Shown here piece by piece: positions 5,776 through 7,216 of a DNA stretch of 7,216 nt (position 1 is its first letter; every line of letters begins with the position of its first letter). The position numbers were made by a program, and so were the translations under genes. The stretch comes from an uncultured Flavobacteriales bacterium (GTDB lineage: Bacteria; Bacteroidota; Bacteroidia; Flavobacteriales_D; Parvicellaceae), in the NCBI GenBank assembly GCA_937924345.1, contig CALDTD010000318.1:1-7216 (forward strand). Direction: 5' to 3'. Below the pieces are notes generated by a model. It made no database searches. It was not told the origin of the DNA and saw nothing but the letters and a program-made list of their open reading frames with translations.

Positions 5776-6615
5776 ATGAGCGGTAGTAGTTTTTTTGAAA
5801 GTAGAAAGTTTAAAACAGTAATGAAGTTCGTTTACGGTTGGGGTGGAGCAGTCGTAATTGTAGGAGCACTATTTAAAATTCTTCACAGACCTGGTCCCAT
5901 GCTTACTATTGGATTATTGGTTGAAGCAGGGATTTTCGTTCTTTCAGCTTTCGAACCATTACACGAAGATATAGATTGGACACTTGTTTATCCTGAGTTG
6001 GCTTTAGGGCATTCCGACGGAGAGCACGCTTTGCCTGAGGCTGAAGAAATTATGGAGTCTATAGAGGCGCCAGTAGAAGATAACGCATCTATTGTAGAAC
6101 AGTTAGATGGCATGTTAGCTGAAGCTAAGATCGAGCCAGAACTTATTGCTAGTTTAGGTGATGGTTTAAGAAACTTAAGTACAAGTGCAGGTCAATTAGG
6201 AAGTATTTCTGATGCTTCTGCAGCAACTGAAGAGTTTGTTGGAAATATTAAATCTGCTTCTTCTAGAGTTGGTAAATTATCTGAGGCCTATGAAACTGCA
6301 GCTTCATCACTTATGGGGTTAACTTCTACCGAAGAAGAAGGAGCTAACTTTGGAGAAGCTATGCAAAAGGTTTCTGGCAATTTATCTGCTTTAAATAATG
6401 TTTATGAAATGCAACTAAAAGGAGCTTCAGAGCATTTGGAAACTACCGAGAAAATGTATGGTGGAATTAATGAATTAATGACAAATTTACATTCTTCATT
6501 AGATGATACCAAGAAATACAAAGAAACAATGGCTGAGTTAAGTAAAAACTTAACAGAGTTAAATTCAGTTTACGGAAATATGCTGTCTGCTATGGGCGGA
6601 GGTAATAGAGCTTAA
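5776..6615 (+). CDS. gldL: T9SS motor subunit GldL (PorL)
   Basis: GldL is the inner-membrane stator-like subunit that, with GldM, uses the proton motive force to drive type IX secretion and gliding (a GldL5-GldM2 motor is known in F. johnsoniae). The 279-residue product has two membrane helices at about 16-36 and 42-59. Lys34, His37, Glu50 and Glu60 sit in the segments GALFKILH and VEAGIFVLSAFEP and correspond, by my recollection, to the conserved F. johnsoniae Lys27, His30, Glu49 and Glu59. The connecting loop (RPGP) is short. Residues from about 62 on form an acidic linker and a helical, probably coiled-coil cytoplasmic region with two related 25-residue repeats (194-218 and 250-274). The start ATG 5776 follows AAGGA at 5768-5772. 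It lies 55 nt after gldK and 67 nt before gldM, with no terminator in either gap, which fits one operon. Confidence 0.96.
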   Translation: MSGSSFFESRKFKTVMKFVYGWGGAVVIVGALFKILHRPGPMLTIGLLVEAGIFVLSAFEPLHEDIDWTLVYPELALGHSDGEHALPEAEEIMESIEAPVEDNASIVEQLDGMLAEAKIEPELIASLGDGLRNLSTSAGQLGSISDASAATEEFVGNIKSASSRVGKLSEAYETAASSLMGLTSTEEEGANFGEAMQKVSGNLSALNNVYEMQLKGASEHLETTEKMYGGINELMTNLHSSLDDTKKYKETMAELSKNLTELNSVYGNMLSAMGGGNRA

Positions 6616-6682
6616 TACCAAACTAGATTGTTATTAATTCAAATCAATTTAATTAGTATTAACCTATTAAAAAACTAAAACT

Positions 6683-7216
6683 ATGGGAGGAGGAAAAGAA
6701 ACCCCAAGACAAAAACTAATTGGTCTAATGTACCTAGTACTTATGGCCTTACTTGCAATGAATGTTTCTAAGTCTATTCTTAGTGCGTTCCTTACAATTA
6801 ACGAAAAGTTTGAGCATGCAGCTGAATTGACTGCAGGTACAACCGCTGGTATGGTTGCAAAAATCGATAATAAGTTGACAGAAATGAAGTCAACAAAAGC
6901 TGCTAAAGAAGACATTAAGCAAGTTGAGATGATACAAGCTAAGGCGAATGAAATTCGTGAGTTAGCTAAAAGTACTTCTAATTTTTATGTTTCTGAAGCT
7001 GCAAGTATGATTAATGTGTGTGATCCATTAGTTCCAGTACCTTTCTATACCGAAGAAGATGGGTATTTAAAATTAATGGATATGGATACCATATCAAAAA
7101 AAGATGATTATGATACAGCTCCACATGTTTTCTTAAAAGAAGGAACTTTAGAGCCTAATGAAAGAGGTGCAGCTATTGAAGGTAGGTTATTTAGTTTTAG
7201 AGACAGCCTGGTTATG
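6683..7216 (+). CDS. gldM: T9SS motor subunit GldM (PorM), N-terminal part only
   Basis: GldM is the central rotor-like subunit of the T9SS motor. One membrane helix sits inside the GldL ring, and a long periplasmic rod reaches the GldK/GldN ring. My reading gives 178 codons to the window edge, still open; full proteins have about 510-520 residues. The start MGGGKETPRQKLIGLMYLVL and the following helix (about 12-33) match the family, including Arg9 and Tyr17, which correspond by recollection to conserved motor residues in F. johnsoniae. After it comes the first periplasmic helical domain (NVSKSILSAFLTINEKFE, 27-44; then Lys/Glu-rich helices to about 110). The gene starts 67 nt after gldL. A nearby inverted match TTAATAC/GTATTAA (6612-6618, 6656-6662) is noted but weak. 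gldN is expected downstream. Confidence 0.95.
   Translation, partial: MGGGKETPRQKLIGLMYLVLMALLAMNVSKSILSAFLTINEKFEHAAELTAGTTAGMVAKIDNKLTEMKSTKAAKEDIKQVEMIQAKANEIRELAKSTSNFYVSEAASMINVCDPLVPVPFYTEEDGYLKLMDMDTISKKDDYDTAPHVFLKEGTLEPNERGAAIEGRLFSFRDSLVM

Noticed and set aside
6612..6662. TTAATAC/GTATTAA inverted pair as a gldL terminator
   Set aside because: The 7-bp A/T-rich arms are 37 nt apart with no T-tract, and gldM is expected to be co-transcribed with gldL.
6667..6915. Minus-strand open frame over the gldM start
   Set aside because: The plus-strand reading is an unmistakable GldM N-terminus; the antisense frame is a shadow.

Overview
The window reads as a low-GC (roughly one third by eye) Bacteroidota chromosome segment, most likely from order Flavobacteriales. 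The evidence is a run of gliding-motility and type IX secretion system (T9SS) genes found only in this phylum, promoter-like sequences of the Bacteroidota form (TTG, about 20 nt, TAnnTTTG), and Gln directly after several signal peptides. Family-level placement is a guess. An early-branching flavobacterial lineage is possible, because gldBC and gldKLM sit together here, whereas from memory they are separate in Flavobacterium johnsoniae.

Left part, minus strand: a nadE gene (NAD synthetase) cut by the window edge at its C-terminal end. Before it in reading direction lies an outer-membrane beta-barrel protein gene (693-1526), whose strand-specific terminator (641-672) falls between the two genes. 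The 1527-1653 gap is a compact divergent control region. Two TAnnTTTG boxes face away from each other, and their TTG (-33) boxes form the two arms of a perfect inverted repeat.

Right part, plus strand: gldB and gldC (overlapping at ATGA), a 141-nt gap with a promoter candidate, then porP/sprF, gldK, gldL and the first 178 codons of gldM. GldL and GldM form the proton-driven inner-membrane motor of the T9SS. GldK is the lipoprotein of the periplasmic GldK/GldN ring that the motor acts on. PorP/SprF is an outer-membrane barrel associated with the translocon and with surface attachment of cargo. GldB and GldC are motility proteins of unresolved mechanism. gldN would be expected just beyond the right edge.

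No mobile element, CRISPR array, tRNA or rRNA was seen. The core system is known. The less ordinary points are the divergent promoter with a dyad -33 region, a probable leaderless GTG start for gldB, a palindrome abutting the gldK ribosome-binding site, and the joining of gldBC to the porP-gldKLM block.
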